Below are positions 6,554 to 7,863 of a stretch of DNA of 7,863 bases, one piece after another. The DNA comes from Rhodobiaceae bacterium (GTDB lineage: Bacteria; Pseudomonadota; Alphaproteobacteria; RS24): contig NZFC01000003.1 of assembly GCA_002689195.1 (NCBI GenBank), positions 1 to 7,863 of the forward strand, read 5' to 3'. Within the stretch, counting starts at the first letter, position 1. The number at the start of each line of letters is the position of its first letter. The translations under genes and the position numbers were made by a program. The notes under the pieces were generated by a model. That model had not been told where the DNA came from. It made no database searches and saw nothing but the letters and a program-made list of their open reading frames with translations.

Positions 6554-6622
6554 ATGCCTGATTTGATGGGCAGAGTTACGGGTAAGACAACGCGAAAACC
6601 ACAAGCGGATAAAACAGGGTGA
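6554..6622 (+). CDS. Possible 22-residue leader peptide coupled to rimP
   Basis: An ATG at 6554 opens a frame of 22 codons ending in TGA at 6620-6622, which overlaps the rimP GTG start (GTGA). The peptide begins MPDLMGRVTG and is basic (several K/R). A GCGGA (6546-6550) lies close upstream as a weak ribosome-binding site. The GTGA junction is the same kind of overlap as the ybeY/corC and corC/lnt junctions, which suggests translational coupling. Such a short frame can arise by chance, and I recognise no homologue. Confidence 0.25.
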   Translation: MPDLMGRVTGKTTRKPQADKTG

Positions 6623-7203
6623 CACATTCGCAAGACGACCAGATCGAGCGCCTGAACGATGCGCCCAACGCGCATTTGATGGCACCAGGTGCCGCGCGAC
6701 CGCTCTTGTCGCTATTGGTGCCGGTGATTGCCGATCTCGGATTTCATCTCGTGCGGGCGCGTATGACCTCGGAAGGAGAGCAGATGATCTTGCAGATCAT
6801 GGCTGAAAATGATGCTGGTACCATCGCCATTGAAGATTGCGAGGCCATCAGCCATGCCGTGTCTGCCATGCTCGATGTGGAAGACCCGATTTCGGGAAAC
6901 TACACGCTGGAAGTATCCTCACCCGGCATGGGCCGCCCGTTGACGCGGCCGCATGATTTTGAACGCTGGGCCGGGCTTGAAGCCAAGCTTGAATTGCAGC
7001 GCAGCGTCGATGGCCGCCGCAGGTTTCGCGGGCGCGTGGATGGATTTGAAGCCGGCGAAGCGCGGTTGCAAGTCGCGCTCGAAGGGTTTGAAACCCCGCA
7101 AGTGCTGGGTTTTGCGCTGGCCGATATTGCCGAGGTGCGGCTCGTGCCCGATGATGCGGCCTTGCGCCAATCGCTGAAGGCGGGCAAAACCCGGAAGAAA
7201 TAG
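6619..7203 (+). CDS. rimP: Ribosome maturation factor RimP
   Basis: RimP binds the free 30S subunit and is needed for its maturation; cytoplasmic. The 194 residues contain the N-terminal alpha/beta domain, with LLVPVIADLGFHLVRARM (about 31-48), IEDCEAISHAVSAMLD (71-86) and the conserved LEVSSPGMGRPL (97-108). The C-terminal SH3-like domain contains RRRFRGRVDGFE (about 133-144). A stop codon at 6610-6612 in the same frame excludes an earlier start. The GTG at 6619 is chosen although its Shine-Dalgarno is poor (GCGGA about 10 bases upstream). The in-frame ATG at 6679 would leave the conserved core intact but has no ribosome-binding site. rimP directly before nusA is a widespread arrangement; in many bacteria it continues into ylxR and infB. 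Confidence 0.95.
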   Translation: MTHSQDDQIERLNDAPNAHLMAPGAARPLLSLLVPVIADLGFHLVRARMTSEGEQMILQIMAENDAGTIAIEDCEAISHAVSAMLDVEDPISGNYTLEVSSPGMGRPLTRPHDFERWAGLEAKLELQRSVDGRRRFRGRVDGFEAGEARLQVALEGFETPQVLGFALADIAEVRLVPDDAALRQSLKAGKTRKK

Positions 7204-7221
7204 GGCCCGAAAGAAATAATT

Positions 7222-7235
7222 GCCGCTCATGCGGC
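7222..7235 (+). other. Small hairpin between rimP and nusA
   Basis: GCCGC (7222-7226) and GCGGC (7231-7235) form a perfect 5-bp GC stem with a TCAT loop in the 54-base gap. No T-run follows, so it is not a terminator. It could mark an RNA processing site or protect the nusA message. Confidence 0.3.
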
Positions 7236-7257
7236 TGCCATAATGCAGGAGACGAAA

Positions 7258-7863
7258 ATGGCGACAGGTATTAGTGCCAACAAACTGGAACTGGTTCAAA
7301 TTGCGGACGCGGTCGCGCGCGAAAAAGGCATCGACATTGAGATCGTGCTGGCAGCCATGGCAGACGCCATTCAAAAGGCGGCCAAAGCGCGCTATGGCGC
7401 AGAGAACGATATCCGTGTCGAGATTAACCCGAAAACTGGTGAAACGCGGCTTTTGCGGGCGGTCGAAGTGGTCGAGCTTGTCGAAAATGACGATACCCAA
7501 ATATCGCTCGCTATTGCCCAGCGTGAAAATCCGGAGGCGCAAATCGGCGACGAGATTATCGACGAATTGCCGCCGGTCGAGTTTGGCCGCATCGCCACAC
7601 AAGCCGCCAAGCAGGTTATTGTTCAGCGCGTGCGCGAAGCCGAACGCGAACAGCAATTTGAAGAGTTTAAAGACCGTGTTGGCGAGATTATTAATGGCGT
7701 GGTCAAGCGGGTCGAATATGGCAATGTGGTGCTTGATTTGGGGCGCGGCGAGGCCGTTGTGCGGCGCGATAATCTGATCCCGCGCGAGGTGTTCCGCCCC
7801 GGCGATCGCATTCGAGCCTATATTCAAAATGTGCGCCGCGAAATGCGCGGCCCGCAAATTATC
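7258..7863 (+). CDS. nusA: Transcription termination/antitermination protein NusA, 3' end outside the window
   Basis: NusA binds RNA polymerase and controls pausing, intrinsic termination and antitermination. The first 202 codons are present and open to the window edge. The N-terminal RNA polymerase-binding domain (about 1-130) starts ATGISANKLELVQIADAVAR and includes AREKGIDIEIVLAAMADAIQ and the family segment FGRIATQAAKQVIVQRVREAE (roughly 109-129). The S1 RNA-binding domain begins near GEIINGVVKRVEYGNVVLDL (142-161) and continues through RRDNLIPREVFRPGDRIRAY. The KH domains and C-terminal part lie outside the window. The ATG has the best Shine-Dalgarno of the window (AGGAGA, 7247-7252, 5 bases upstream), which suggests strong independent translation. 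The 54-base gap after rimP has no promoter I can support. Confidence 0.97.
   Translation, partial: MATGISANKLELVQIADAVAREKGIDIEIVLAAMADAIQKAAKARYGAENDIRVEINPKTGETRLLRAVEVVELVENDDTQISLAIAQRENPEAQIGDEIIDELPPVEFGRIATQAAKQVIVQRVREAEREQQFEEFKDRVGEIINGVVKRVEYGNVVLDLGRGEAVVRRDNLIPREVFRPGDRIRAYIQNVRREMRGPQII

Noticed and set aside
6409..6618. tRNA gene before rimP, as in E. coli (metY)
   Set aside because: No cloverleaf, T-loop GTTCGA-type sequence or CCA end is visible in the gap.
7274..7777. Plus-strand open frame of 167 codons overlapping nusA
   Set aside because: It is shifted relative to the NusA frame and its translation is Arg/Ser-rich nonsense. The NusA frame from 7258 is open to the window end and has clear motifs.
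6919..7857. Long open frame (312 codons) on the minus strand
   Set aside because: It lies entirely antisense to rimP and nusA, which have strong family motifs. The translation looks like a low-complexity antisense shadow with no recognisable domain.
1..7863. Mobile element, CRISPR, prophage, defence or biosynthetic system
   Set aside because: All coding space is accounted for by conserved housekeeping genes in a known order. No transposase, integrase, spacer array or unknown gene cassette is present.

Overview
The window is a stretch of core chromosome from a GC-rich bacterium, almost certainly an alphaproteobacterium. The reasons are the gene order (phoH/ybeZ - ybeY - corC/tlyC - lnt - XRE regulator - metK - trmB - rimP - nusA), the motifs of the proteins, and the regulator placed between lnt and metK, an arrangement known from rhizobia and relatives. 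I cannot name the genus. All genes are on the + strand. The first gene (phoH) runs in from the left edge and the last (nusA) runs off the right edge.

Left block (1-3971): phoH, ybeY, corC and lnt are joined by 1-4 base stop/start overlaps and look like one translationally coupled operon, equivalent to ybeZYX-lnt of Escherichia coli. It covers a PhoH-type ATPase, the YbeY RNase/ribosome maturation factor, a CBS-domain CorC/TlyC protein and the last enzyme of lipoprotein acylation.

Middle block (3951-6408): a small XRE-family regulator of the PraR/PhrR type has its own good sigma70-like promoter, with an inverted repeat in the spacer. metK follows from a second promoter with a very short leader, and trmB, a SAM-dependent tRNA methyltransferase, starts 3 bases after metK. 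SAM synthesis and a SAM user are thus co-transcribed.

Right block (6409-7863): a 210-base gap precedes rimP and nusA. It holds three 14-bp direct repeats, a probable promoter, a strong intrinsic-terminator-like hairpin with a UUCG loop, and a possible 22-codon leader ORF whose stop overlaps the rimP GTG start. Together these look like a regulated (attenuated) leader for the rimP-nusA operon, which fits an operon encoding a transcription termination factor.

I found no mobile element, CRISPR array, tRNA/rRNA, defence system or clearly new biological system. The coding content is ordinary housekeeping, and what deserves a second look lies in the regulatory gaps.
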